Part shown: positions 28,561-37,455 of the stretch, in pieces
Layout: each line of letters begins with the position of its first letter
How positions within the stretch are numbered: the stretch's first letter is position 1
Assembly: GCF_003015185.1 (NCBI RefSeq)
Contig: NZ_CP027860.1
Span: 3,224,001 to 3,288,000 of the forward strand
Direction: 5' to 3'
DNA length: 64,000 nt
From: Ahniella affigens
Lineage (GTDB): Bacteria > Pseudomonadota > Gammaproteobacteria > Xanthomonadales > Ahniellaceae
Translations under genes and position numbers: made by a program
The notes under the pieces: model-generated
Told to the model about the DNA's origin: nothing
The model's input: the letters and a program-made list of their open reading frames with translations, nothing else
Databases searched by the model: none

Positions 28561-29579
28561 GCGGCCTCCTTGGCCTGAAAGCGCGACAGTGGCAATTTCA
28601 GCCATTCGAGCGCGGAGCCGTGAAAGAGCCGGGCCTCGCCAATCGGGTCGAGCTTCAGATGATTGATGCCGCTACCCGGTTCCTGCTCGCCCAGCGGAAA
28701 CGGGTAATCGGTCCCCAACATGACGCGGTCTTGGCCCACGACATCGAGCAAGTAGCGCAGGGCTTGCGGATCATGCACGCAAGAATCAAAAAAGACGCGC
28801 TTCAGATATTCGCGCGGGTTGCGCGGGTTATCGAGCGCGACCAAGTCGGGGCGCATCCGGAATCCATGCTCGATGCGCCCAATCGTAAACGGAAACGAGC
28901 CACCGCCATGCGCGAAGCACACGCGAAGCTTGGGGAGTCGCTCTAACACTCCGCCAAAAATCAGGCTGCAGGCGGCGCGCGATTGCTCTGCCGGCATGCC
29001 GACGAGCCACGGCAGCCAGTACTTCGGCATGGTGTCGGTGCCCATCATGTCCCAGGGGTGAATCAGGAGCGCACAATCCAAGTCCTGAGCCGCCGCAAAA
29101 AAGTCGAACAGCTCGGCCGCATCCAGATTCCAGTCGTTGACATGTGAGCCGATCTGCACGCCAGACAAACCGAGTTGCTCCACACAGCGTTCCATTTCCT
29201 GAATCGCGAGGCGCGGCGACTGCAGCGGCACCGTGCCCAGGCCCGCGAAGTGGCGCGGATAGACGCGACAAATCTCGGCCTTGTGGTTGTTCAAGTGCTC
29301 ATGCAGGTCGAGCGCCTGATTCGGCTTGGCCCAATAAGAAAACAACACGGGCACGGTGGAAATGACTTGCGCCTGCACCCCAAACCGGGCGTATTCCTGG
29401 ATCCGGAGTTCCGGGTCCCACGTATTCGGCCAAATTTCCCGAAAAAACTTGCCGTCCTTGTAGATGCGGTGCCGGCCTTCACTGTGATGAATCACGGCAA
29501 AGCGGTCGTCCCCGTACTTTTCGGCCAAATTTGGCCAGTCGCGCGGCAGAATGTGAGCGTGCGTATCGATCTTGAGCAT
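28557..29579 (-). CDS. 2-amino-3-carboxymuconate-6-semialdehyde decarboxylase (ACMSD)
   Basis: Predicted 340 residues of the amidohydrolase superfamily. Zinc ligands are visible: HAH near the N-terminus (DTHAHILP), a His in LLIHPWDMMG, and the Asp in MLGTDYPFPLG. These and the overall length match ACMSD, which acts after 3-hydroxyanthranilate dioxygenase and steers tryptophan carbon to catabolism rather than quinolinate. The overlap with kynU supports the assignment. The start at 29579 (MLKIDTHAH) fits the family. Confidence 0.92.
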   Translation of the reverse strand: MLKIDTHAHILPRDWPNLAEKYGDDRFAVIHHSEGRHRIYKDGKFFREIWPNTWDPELRIQEYARFGVQAQVISTVPVLFSYWAKPNQALDLHEHLNNHKAEICRVYPRHFAGLGTVPLQSPRLAIQEMERCVEQLGLSGVQIGSHVNDWNLDAAELFDFFAAAQDLDCALLIHPWDMMGTDTMPKYWLPWLVGMPAEQSRAACSLIFGGVLERLPKLRVCFAHGGGSFPFTIGRIEHGFRMRPDLVALDNPRNPREYLKRVFFDSCVHDPQALRYLLDVVGQDRVMLGTDYPFPLGEQEPGSGINHLKLDPIGEARLFHGSALEWLKLPLSRFQAKEAA

Positions 29580-29699
29580 GACGAGATCGCCGGAAATGGA
29601 AGGCGCAAGGTTAGCATTTCCGATTCCAGACGCGAGACAGATTGGACCGGGCGTCACTCGGTCGACCCCACTTGGCCGGCCAAACGCTCGTTTGAAGCG

Positions 29700-30503
29700 T
29701 CAGCAATCGCGCAACTCGAACGCGTCCGCATCCATCCATGCCGGAAAGCGATCACGGTGGCCCTGCAACTTGGACCAAGACAACGTCTGCGTGACCACGA
29801 TTGGCTCGGAACCACAATCCACCAGGGCCTCGCCCACCATGTCGATCACGGCACTGTCGCCAGCATAGTCGAGTTCATTGCCATCGCGACCGACGCGATT
29901 CACGCCGACCACGTAGCAGAGATTCTCGATCGCCCGAGCGCGTAGCAACGTCCGCCATGGATGTCGGCGCGGCGCGGGCCAGTTCGCGACGAACAGCAGC
30001 AGATCGTAGTGCATGCCGCCGGCCTGATCGGCATCGCGACCGTTGCGCATGAACACGGGGAAGCGCAGGTCGTAACACACCAGCGGACAAATGCGCCAAC
30101 CATGCAGACTGACGATAAGTCGTTCCTTGCCCGCGGCGTAGCGCTCGTGCTCTTTCGCCATGCGAAACAGGTGGCGCTTGTCGTAATGCTGGACATCGCC
30201 ATCGGGGCTGGCCCATAGCAGGCGATTGAATACCGACTCGCCGTCACGCATCACCACGCTGCCTGTGATCACTGCACCGACTTCAGCGGCTTTTTGCCGG
30301 AGCCAAGCAACAGTCTCGCCCTGCATCGATTCGGCGCGGTGGATCGCGTCGTTCGAGAAGCCACTCGTGAAGGTCTCGGGGAGCACGATCAAGTCGGTTT
30401 GGCCCTTGAGCCCGCGAATCAATTTGCCATAGAGCGCGCGATTGGCATCGGCGTCGTGCCAGACGGTTGCGGCTTGAATCAGGGAAACGCGGAGATCGTG
30501 CAT
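29700..30503 (-). CDS. Carbon-nitrogen hydrolase, omega-amidase (YafV/Nit2)-like
   Basis: Predicted 267 residues. The nitrilase triad is visible as Glu 43 (LPETFTSGFS), Lys 109 (HYDKRHLF) and Cys 143 (PLVCYDLRFPVF). The TSGFS and YDLRFPVF signatures are those of the YafV/Nit2 omega-amidase branch, which hydrolyses alpha-ketoglutaramate. It lies 120 bases upstream of the ACMSD gene on the same strand. Omega-amidases work with glutamine/kynurenine transaminases, so its place beside kynurenine genes may be functional; that is inference. Confidence 0.85.
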   Translation of the reverse strand: MHDLRVSLIQAATVWHDADANRALYGKLIRGLKGQTDLIVLPETFTSGFSNDAIHRAESMQGETVAWLRQKAAEVGAVITGSVVMRDGESVFNRLLWASPDGDVQHYDKRHLFRMAKEHERYAAGKERLIVSLHGWRICPLVCYDLRFPVFMRNGRDADQAGGMHYDLLLFVANWPAPRRHPWRTLLRARAIENLCYVVGVNRVGRDGNELDYAGDSAVIDMVGEALVDCGSEPIVVTQTLSWSKLQGHRDRFPAWMDADAFELRDC

Positions 30504-31012
30504 ACGGTGGTCCAGTTGCGGGCGTTGATTCGGATTTGAATCGCAACCTTACCACTTTGCAACGGCCAGAAACTGTCAACGCGGGGTGGTGGGCGATGGG
30601 CAATTTGTATGCCGCGGCCTGCATTGCTGGATTTGTCTCGGATGGCTCGTCTCGACTCGTGGGATGGCCTGCATGCACAAAATAGACGTGCGGCGAGGTC
30701 TGTTGGCCCTTTGTGGGAGGGCCTTCAGGCCCGAAACAATCTTGCGGCAAGCTTGGTTCGCGGCTGAAGCCGCTCCCACAAAAACCACGCGTTGTAGGAG
30801 AACCATCAGGCCTGAAACATCCTTGCGGCAAGCCCGGTTCGCCTTTTTGTAGGAGGGCCTTCAGGCCCGAAACAATCTTGCGGCAAGCTTGGTTCGCGGC
30901 CGAAGCCGCTCCTACAAAACCACTCGTTGTAGGAGGCGCAGTCTCAACCTGTCACACTTCGCGTCGAGCGGCAGATCGCCCTGCCACTGCGTCGTTGAAA
31001 CGGAACCCCCTG
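30504..31012. other. Intergenic region with REP cluster
   Basis: This 509-bp gap separates the divergent nitrilase and methyltransferase genes. The first 200 bases hold no clear signal; the rest is the REP cluster at 30711-30935. An open frame passes through the repeats into the methyltransferase, but it is repeat translation and is not counted as gene. Confidence 0.5.
30711..30935. repeat. REP cluster, three units
   Basis: Two well-kept units (30711-30781 and 30848-30917) pair a tgggagggccttcaggccc- or taggagggcc-type palindrome with a gcggctgaagccgctccca-type one. A degraded unit (30793-30840) lies between, and a half-palindrome ends near 30935. They belong to the same family as the 17.4-kb array. 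Confidence 0.85.
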
Positions 31013-31633
31013 ATGAGCGATGTCACTGAAAACCACTGGCAGCAAGTCTACGAGAAGCCGTTGGACGCGCTCAGCTGGACGCGCCCGCACCTCGATCTGT
31101 CGCTGCGGCTCTTGACGAAGCATGGTCTGCAGCCCGCACATCACCTTATCGACGTCGGTGCCGGGGCATCGACGCTGGTCGATGATTTGATTGCTGCGGG
31201 CGTTCGAACTGTCACTTGTATGGACCTTTCAGGCACCGCACTGAATGTCGCCCGCGACCGGCTTGGCGCGCACGCTCGCGACGTCCATTTCTTGGTCGGG
31301 TCGATCATCGAGATTGACTTGCCAACTACTCACTTCGACTTCTGGCACGACCGCGCGGTTTCACATTTTCTGACTGACACAGCAGCGCAGGCAGCCTATG
31401 CGCGGCAGGTCCGCAAGACCTTGAAACCCGGCGGCATTGTTGTACTCGCCGGCTTCGCACCCGATGGCCCAGAGCGCTGCAGTGGATTGCCGGTTTGTCG
31501 TCGTGACGCGCAAGATCAGTGGGACCTGCTCGGTCGCGAAGCCTTCGAACTCCTCGATACCGCCCGTGAAATCCATCTGACACCTACCGGCCGCGAGCAG
31601 CGCTTCTGCTATGGCGTGTTTCGGAGACGTTGA
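31013..31633 (+). CDS. Class I SAM-dependent methyltransferase
   Basis: Predicted 206 residues. SAM-binding motif I is LIDVGAGASTLVDDL, followed by the acidic strand end TCMDLSG and motif IV around FDFWHDRAVSHFL; a typical LKPGGIVVLAGF follows. Substrate is unknown; related small proteins are annotated as generic methyltransferases, some as tellurite- or thiopurine-type. The ATG at 31013 is the first after the REP repeats. Its stop is two bases from the SRAP start codon, suggesting co-transcription. Confidence 0.85.
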   Translation: MSDVTENHWQQVYEKPLDALSWTRPHLDLSLRLLTKHGLQPAHHLIDVGAGASTLVDDLIAAGVRTVTCMDLSGTALNVARDRLGAHARDVHFLVGSIIEIDLPTTHFDFWHDRAVSHFLTDTAAQAAYARQVRKTLKPGGIVVLAGFAPDGPERCSGLPVCRRDAQDQWDLLGREAFELLDTAREIHLTPTGREQRFCYGVFRRR

Positions 31634-31635
31634 GC

Positions 31636-32373
31636 ATGTGTGGCCGCTACTTTCTCAACACCCTGCCCGAGCAACTCGCTGCGTACTTCGACATCAAGGG
31701 CCACAAATACCCCATCTACCAAGCCAGTTACAACATTGCGCCGACTCAGTTGGCGCCGGTCGTGCGACTTGATGCAAATGGTGAGTTTCAGATCGATCTG
31801 TTGCGATGGGGTTTAATACCAGGCTGGGCCAAGGATGCGCGTATCGCGAGCCAGACGATCAATGCCCGTGCTGAGTCGGTCGCCGAGAAGCCCTCATTTC
31901 GGCAGGCCTATCGCAAACGCCGTTGCCTGGTGCTGTTGAGTGGCTACTTCGAGTGGATTGGGGAGGCCAAAGCCAAGCAACCCTTCGCCGTGGTTCCGAA
32001 AAGCGGCCCGTTGTTTGTGGCGGCGGGCCTTTGGGAACAATGGCGGGACCCAACTGGTCGAGACTCAGAAAGCGCGACCGAGCCGCCGCCCATTGAGACA
32101 TTTACGATTCTGACTTGCCAAGCCAGCGACGAAATCGCGCCACTGCACGACCGCATGCCAGTGCTGCTGGGGCTCAATGATTGGCGTTTCTGGCTGGAAG
32201 CACCGGCTCAGGCCCTGGATCCACTGCTGTGCCCGGCGCCATCTGGCACCGCGGTGTATTACCCGGTTGCCAAGGCGATCGGCAGCCCCAAGAACAACCG
32301 GCCGGAATTGATCGAGCCAGTCGTCGCGACACTACCCCAGCGCGTTGGATCGCTGTTCGGCGATTCCGAATAG
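31636..32373 (+). CDS. SRAP-domain protein (YedK/HMCES family)
   Basis: Predicted 245 residues. The protein begins MCGRYF: Cys 2, exposed after Met removal, forms the covalent link to abasic DNA sites, which fixes the start at 31636 rather than the in-frame TTG at 31630. Other conserved active-site parts are NIAPTQ (Asn), NARAESVAEKPSF (Glu) and LHDRMPVLL (His). The family shields abasic sites in single-stranded DNA. Confidence 0.95.
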   Translation: MCGRYFLNTLPEQLAAYFDIKGHKYPIYQASYNIAPTQLAPVVRLDANGEFQIDLLRWGLIPGWAKDARIASQTINARAESVAEKPSFRQAYRKRRCLVLLSGYFEWIGEAKAKQPFAVVPKSGPLFVAAGLWEQWRDPTGRDSESATEPPPIETFTILTCQASDEIAPLHDRMPVLLGLNDWRFWLEAPAQALDPLLCPAPSGTAVYYPVAKAIGSPKNNRPELIEPVVATLPQRVGSLFGDSE

Positions 32374-32394
32374 CAAGACTGCGGGCGAACCGGA

Positions 32395-33711
32395 TCAGCC
32401 AGCCTCAACCGCCTGCACGTTCATGCCTGCCCCAAGCACCAAATCTCGATAGCCAGGGAACGACGTGTCGACGTTGCGGCAATCGCGAATCGTGCTGACC
32501 TCGTCGGCAAACTGCGCAGCGATCGACAAGCTCATCGCACAACGATGGTCGCCGTGACTGTCGACGCTTGCCGCCTGCCAGCGCGTCCCGCCCTGAATGA
32601 CCGCACCATCAGGCCGCTCGTCCAAGTGAACGCCCATGGCCTTAAGCGCCGTCGCCATCACCGCGATGCGGTCGCTCTCTTTCACGCGCAACTCAGCCGC
32701 GCCGCGCACCACCGTCGCGCCTTCGGCCGCAGCAGCCGCGACAAACAAGGCTGGGAACTCGTCGATCATGTCGGGCACACGCGCCAGAGGCACGTCGATG
32801 CCATGCAATGTCGCAGCGCGAACATGCAAGTCAGCCAATTCGTCGGCACCCACTTGGCGCACATTGAGGCGTTCGATCGATGCCCCCATATCGAGCAACG
32901 TATCAAGGAGACCGGTGCGGCGAGGATTCAGCCCCACGTCTTCAATGATCAAATCAGAGCCCTCGATGACGCTCGCCGCAACGAGAAAGAACGCCGCCGA
33001 CGAGAAATCAGTTGGCACATCGATGTCTCGCGCGACCAAGCGGCCACCCCCGCGCACACCCACAGAGTCGCCATCACGCAGAATCTCCAAACCTAGCGCC
33101 GACAGCATCGATTCCGTGTAGTCGCGCGTTGGATGCACCTCGCTGACCCAGGTCTCACCTTCCGCATACAGACCAGCCAACAGCAATGCGGACTTGACCT
33201 GGGCGCTGGCTACCGGCGGACGGAAGCGGCGACCATGCAACTTCGACACCGGCAACACACGCAACGGTGGCCGTTTGCCTTCAGCCGATTCGATCTGTGC
33301 GCCCATCTCGGAAAGCGGATCGATCACGCGTGCCATCGGGCGACGCGTCAGCGATTCATCGCCAATCAGCGTGCTCTCGAATCGTTGCGCTGACAACAGG
33401 CCAACGAGCAACCGCATTGCCGTGCCGGCATTGCCGCAATCGAGCGGTGCGCTCGATGCCTTCAGCCCATGCAGACCCACACCATGAACGATGCGCTCGC
33501 CGGCACTCGGTGCATCAATCCGCACGCCCATCTGCGCGAAACAGCGCGCGGTCGCGCGCGTGTCCTCGCCTTCCAGGAAGCCGCGAACGCGCGTCACGCC
33601 TTCGGCCAGACTCCCGAGCATGATGGCGCGATGCGACACGGATTTGTCACCCGGCACCCGAATGCGCCCGCGCAAGGGCTGCCCGCGACCTGCCAACCAA
33701 TCAAGCCGCAT
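32395..33711 (-). CDS. aroA: 3-phosphoshikimate 1-carboxyvinyltransferase (EPSP synthase)
   Basis: Predicted 438 residues. It joins shikimate-3-phosphate and PEP. The N-terminal substrate site is PGDKSVSHRAI (Lys, Ser, Arg), the PEP loop is GNAGTAMRLL, and the second-domain segments DEFPALFVAAA, RVKESDR and GDHRCAMSLSIA are in place. It overlaps hisC by 11 bases and ends the serC-serA-pheA-hisC-aroA gene series; cmk and rpsA, which often follow, are absent. Confidence 0.97.
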   Translation of the reverse strand: MRLDWLAGRGQPLRGRIRVPGDKSVSHRAIMLGSLAEGVTRVRGFLEGEDTRATARCFAQMGVRIDAPSAGERIVHGVGLHGLKASSAPLDCGNAGTAMRLLVGLLSAQRFESTLIGDESLTRRPMARVIDPLSEMGAQIESAEGKRPPLRVLPVSKLHGRRFRPPVASAQVKSALLLAGLYAEGETWVSEVHPTRDYTESMLSALGLEILRDGDSVGVRGGGRLVARDIDVPTDFSSAAFFLVAASVIEGSDLIIEDVGLNPRRTGLLDTLLDMGASIERLNVRQVGADELADLHVRAATLHGIDVPLARVPDMIDEFPALFVAAAAAEGATVVRGAAELRVKESDRIAVMATALKAMGVHLDERPDGAVIQGGTRWQAASVDSHGDHRCAMSLSIAAQFADEVSTIRDCRNVDTSFPGYRDLVLGAGMNVQAVEAG

Positions 33712-34822
33712 CTTTGGCCTCGATCAGCGACGCAATCAGACGATCGGTTTCGGCTGGATTGCCAACCGTGATTCGGAGGCAGTTCGGCAAACCGTAGGGC
33801 ACCATCGGACGGACAATGACGGCGCGCTCGAACAGCGCATCTTCAATCGGCTGAGCGCGCCGGTGAAAATCAACCAGCAGGAAGTTGGTCTGACTTGGGA
33901 ACACGAAGAAACCGAGCTGGGTCAGAGCCTCGGCGATACGCGCTCGTTGCGTGAGCACGCCTTCGCGCACGCGGGCGAGGTGCTCGTGGTCATCCAACGC
34001 CGCTTCTGCCGCGGCTAGACCGAGCAAATTGACGTTGAAGGACTCGCGCAGACGATTGATTAGTTCGCAGACTTCCCGGTGCGCGACGAGATAACCCACG
34101 CGCAACCCGGCGAGACCATAGGCCTTCGAGAAGGTCCGGCTCACCACGAGGTTCGCAAACTCGCGGCGCAGGCTGATCGCTGACTCTAGTCCTTCCGCAT
34201 TCGCGAACTCGGTGTACGCCTCGTCCACGACCACCGGAATGTGTTTGGGCACCTGCTGCAGCAACGCTTTGAGGTCTTCGATCCGGAAGTGGGTACCGGT
34301 CGGATTGTTCGGGTTCGCAACGAAGATGATCTTGGTGCGCTCGGTGATTGCCTTCGGAATCTGGCTGAGGTCGGTGCCAAGCGGCATCGCGTGATCCCGT
34401 GGAAACGGATCTACGGCAATGCCGGTCGCGCCGACCGCACGGGTGCCAATCGGATACACGGCAAAGCCATAGCGCGAGTAGATGACCTCATCACCCGGTT
34501 CGGCAAACACTTGCGCAAGCTGCATCAGCAGTTCATGCGAGCCATTGCCGAGCACGATCTCCTCTTCCGAGCAATCATGTTTGTCCGCAAGTCGCGCCCG
34601 GAGACCAAGCCCCAGCGGATCGGGATAACGGAAGCTGTCGCGCGCGGCCTTGACCACGGCTTCGACCGCCTTCGGAGAGGTGCCCCAGCCGTTCTCGTTC
34701 GAGCCCAGTTCGACAATGATGTCGCCAAAGCGCTCTCGCAGCCGCGGCAGATCGTGACCCGGGTCGTAGGCCACGAGCTTCTGGATGGGTCGTGCCGCGC
34801 GATTCAGAAAGATGTCGTTCAT
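33701..34822 (-). CDS. hisC: Histidinol-phosphate aminotransferase-like enzyme
   Basis: Predicted 373 residues of the class I/II aminotransferase fold. Visible PLP-site parts are NPNNPTG, VDEAYTEF, the Schiff-base Lys in SRTFSKAYGLAGLRVGY and a C-terminal LRITVG. The position between pheA and aroA is typical for a HisC that also transaminates prephenate or aromatic 2-oxo acids. Its ATG overlaps the pheA stop by four bases. Confidence 0.93.
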   Translation of the reverse strand: MNDIFLNRAARPIQKLVAYDPGHDLPRLRERFGDIIVELGSNENGWGTSPKAVEAVVKAARDSFRYPDPLGLGLRARLADKHDCSEEEIVLGNGSHELLMQLAQVFAEPGDEVIYSRYGFAVYPIGTRAVGATGIAVDPFPRDHAMPLGTDLSQIPKAITERTKIIFVANPNNPTGTHFRIEDLKALLQQVPKHIPVVVDEAYTEFANAEGLESAISLRREFANLVVSRTFSKAYGLAGLRVGYLVAHREVCELINRLRESFNVNLLGLAAAEAALDDHEHLARVREGVLTQRARIAEALTQLGFFVFPSQTNFLLVDFHRRAQPIEDALFERAVIVRPMVPYGLPNCLRITVGNPAETDRLIASLIEAKDAA

Positions 34823-35919
34823 TCGCTCAGGATCGCCTTTGGATAGGAGCCGAGAATTTTCACAAAACTGCTGAGAGGACCAAGATCGGCCAAAGCCGCC
34901 TTGACCGGTTCGTCTTCAACGTGACCTTCGATATCGATGAAGAACGCATACTCCCACTTGCCGCGTCGCGTTGGCCGCGATTCGATCCGAGTCATCGACA
35001 CATTGCGCTTCGCGAGTGGTTCGAGCAGATGAAACAACAGGCCAGGCTGGTCCTGTCCGGATACGAGCAGTGACGTCTTGTCCTGACCTGACGGCGAAAA
35101 CAGATCGCGGCCCAGCACAATGAAGCGGGTGTTATTGTCGGGCCGGTCTTCGATCGGACCCGCAACGATCTTCAGGTCGTAGACGCGCGCCGCTGACTCA
35201 CCGGCAATTGCCGCCGACTCGTCCGAATTCCGCGCGCGCCTGGCCGCTTCAGCGTTGCTCGACACGGGCACTTTCTCGACCTTGCTCAAGTTCGCGCGCA
35301 ACCAGTTGCGGGTTTGGCCCAGCGACTGCGGATGCGAAAACACGCGCTCGATCTTGCCGATTTCGCCAGATTTGCTGAGGAGAAACTGGTGAATCGCCAA
35401 CTCCACTTCGCCGCAAATCTTGAGGCTTGAATCATGGAACATGTCGAGCGTCGAATGCACCGAGCCTTCCGTTGAATTCTCAACCGGCACCACGCCGAAG
35501 TCGGCGCGCTCGGCCTCGACTTCTTGAAACACTTCCTCAATGGTTGCCACCGGCAAGCCATGTACGGAATGCCCGAAGTGCTTGTGTACCGCGGTTTGTG
35601 AGAAGGTCCCCTCAGGCCCCAGGAACGCAATCTTCAGCGGCTCTTGTTGCGCCAGACACGCCGACATGATCTCCCGAAACAGGCGGATCATTTCTTCGTT
35701 GGACAAAGGGCCCTGATTGCGGTCCTTGACCATCCGCAGCACCTGCGCCTCGCGCTCGGGGCGATAGTAGTCAACCGCTGCCTTCAGTGGCCCTTTGACC
35801 TGACCCACCAAGCGCGCGAATTCCGCACGCTCAGCGATCAGCTTCTGGATGTCGCGATCGATCGCATCGATCCGCGCTCGCACTTCACCCAGGTTGGTTG
35901 GTTTGAAGCTGTCACTCAT
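34819..35919 (-). CDS. pheA: Bifunctional chorismate mutase / prephenate dehydratase
   Basis: Predicted 366 residues. An AroQ chorismate mutase domain occupies about 1-90 (RARIDAIDRDIQKLIAERAE). The prephenate dehydratase domain follows with FLGPEGTFSQTA and PVENSTEGSVHSTLD. The C-terminal ACT domain (from about 285) has TSLLVSGQDQPGLLF and the ESRPTRRGKWEYAFF feedback site for phenylalanine. It heads the pheA-hisC-aroA overlap chain. Confidence 0.97.
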   Translation of the reverse strand: MSDSFKPTNLGEVRARIDAIDRDIQKLIAERAEFARLVGQVKGPLKAAVDYYRPEREAQVLRMVKDRNQGPLSNEEMIRLFREIMSACLAQQEPLKIAFLGPEGTFSQTAVHKHFGHSVHGLPVATIEEVFQEVEAERADFGVVPVENSTEGSVHSTLDMFHDSSLKICGEVELAIHQFLLSKSGEIGKIERVFSHPQSLGQTRNWLRANLSKVEKVPVSSNAEAARRARNSDESAAIAGESAARVYDLKIVAGPIEDRPDNNTRFIVLGRDLFSPSGQDKTSLLVSGQDQPGLLFHLLEPLAKRNVSMTRIESRPTRRGKWEYAFFIDIEGHVEDEPVKAALADLGPLSSFVKILGSYPKAILSE

Positions 35920-36000
35920 GCGGGCAAGCCTTTCTCATCAAGCACACCATAACCCATTATTCTTGCAAGATCAGCGATCTGCGTGTGATGGCCATTCTAA

Positions 36001-36105
36001 TCGCAAGTAGCCCTCTCCCCGAGCCCTCTCCCGCGCTCGCGGGGGAGGGAGTAGGCACCCTCTCCCACGCAAGTGGGAGAGGGCTGGGGAGAGGGCTACT
36101 TGCGA
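36001..36105. repeat. 105-bp nested inverted repeat
   Basis: Perfect 20-bp outer arms (36001-36020 and 36086-36105, beginning tcgcaagtagccctctcccc) enclose two inner hairpins: a ccctcccgcg/cgggggaggg stem and a ccctctccca/gtgggagaggg stem. It lies in the 303-bp gap between pheA and serA, both on the minus strand. Such ccctctccc-rich palindromes are common between genes in Xanthomonadales. Confidence 0.8.
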
Positions 36106-36222
36106 CCCAGTTGTGTCGACTGCATTCCAAACCCGCCGCACCAGCGAAACGTTGCTGCGCAGGCCAATGCTTCATAAAACCAAAGAACTGGCCTGATTTC
36201 TGCAGTGTGACTCAGGTCACGC

Positions 36223-37380
36223 TCAGACCAAGCGAACCGACAACACCCCATCAATGCCGCGCAGCTCGGTCAGCAGTTCAATGCCCACCTCATCATCAAC
36301 GTCGACCAAGTTGTATGCATTCTCGCCCTTCGACGCGTTGTGCATCTGCGCGATGTTGATGCCATGCACGCCGAGCACGTGGGTCAGCTGACCGATCATG
36401 TTTGGTTTGTTCAAGTTGGCGACACAGATGCGCGACCGCGCGCCGCGGGCCATGCGCGTGGATGGGAAGTTCACCGAGTTCGCAATGTTGCCGTTCTCCA
36501 GATAGTCGCGGACTTGATCGGCGACCATCACAGCACAGTTCTCTTCTGCCTCATGCGTTGACGCGCCGAGATGCGGCAGCGCAATCACGCGCGGATGCTT
36601 GATCAGATCGGCCTTCGGGAAATCCGATACATAGCGACCGATGCGGCCATCGTTCAGCCCTTGCTTCAGCGCTTCCGGATCGATGATGCCATCGCGCGAG
36701 AAGTTCATCAGCGTCACGCCGGACTTGACGACCGACAACGCCGCGGTATTGAACAAGCCGCGCGTGCCTTCCAGCAACGGCACATGGAAGCTGATGAAAT
36801 CGCTGGACGCGAACAGTTCATTGAGCCCGCTTGCCTTGATCACATCGGACGACAGCGCCCAGGCGCCCTCGACCGTCATATGTGGATCAAAGCCGATGAC
36901 GCGCATACCGAGCGCGCGCGCGGCATTCGCGACGCGGACACCAATCGCGCCGAGGCCCACGACCCCGAGTGTGCGGCCAGAAAGCTCATTGCCAACGAAG
37001 CGTTTCTTCTGGGCTTCGATCGTTTCTTCCATATGGTCCGCAGTCAGGCCCGACACAAAGCTCAACGCATCGTGCAGATTCCGGGCGCTGATCAGCATGC
37101 TGGCGAGCACGAGTTCCTTGACCGCATTCGCATTGGCGCCAGGGGCGTTAAACACCACGACGCCCTGCTTCGACAGCTTGGCCACCGGAATGTTGTTCGT
37201 GCCAGCGCCCGCGCGACCCACAGCAATGACGGACTTTGGCAACTCGATAGGGTGCATGTCGGCCGAACGGACGAGCACGGCATCGGCCTGCTCCAGTTCG
37301 TCGACGATTTCGTAGCGTTCGCTCGGCAGGCGCGACAGGCCCGAAGCCGAGATGTTGTTCAAGGTCTTGATTTTGTACAT
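36223..37380 (-). CDS. serA: D-3-phosphoglycerate dehydrogenase
   Basis: Predicted 385 residues. It is the first step of serine synthesis. The Rossmann motif is LGVVGLGAIGVRVA; the substrate-side Arg is in NFSRDGIIDPEAL and the catalytic His in ALPHLGASTHEAEENC. A C-terminal ACT domain starts near residue 315. The compact 385-residue form with YVSDFPKADL is a distinct PGDH branch from the longer E. coli type. The ATG at 37380 is preferred over a GTG nine bases upstream. It is paired with serC, 75 bases away. Confidence 0.93.
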   Translation of the reverse strand: MYKIKTLNNISASGLSRLPSERYEIVDELEQADAVLVRSADMHPIELPKSVIAVGRAGAGTNNIPVAKLSKQGVVVFNAPGANANAVKELVLASMLISARNLHDALSFVSGLTADHMEETIEAQKKRFVGNELSGRTLGVVGLGAIGVRVANAARALGMRVIGFDPHMTVEGAWALSSDVIKASGLNELFASSDFISFHVPLLEGTRGLFNTAALSVVKSGVTLMNFSRDGIIDPEALKQGLNDGRIGRYVSDFPKADLIKHPRVIALPHLGASTHEAEENCAVMVADQVRDYLENGNIANSVNFPSTRMARGARSRICVANLNKPNMIGQLTHVLGVHGINIAQMHNASKGENAYNLVDVDDEVGIELLTELRGIDGVLSVRLV

Positions 37381-37455
37381 GGTGCCCACTTTTGGTTGTG
37401 CCGGCGGCGTTGTCGCACGCCGGCTCTGAATCGATGTTGCAGCGAACGTCTGGAC

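Noticed and set aside
30713-31012. In-frame N-terminal extension of the methyltransferase
   Set aside because: It would translate REP repeats; the ATG at 31013 gives a family-length protein.
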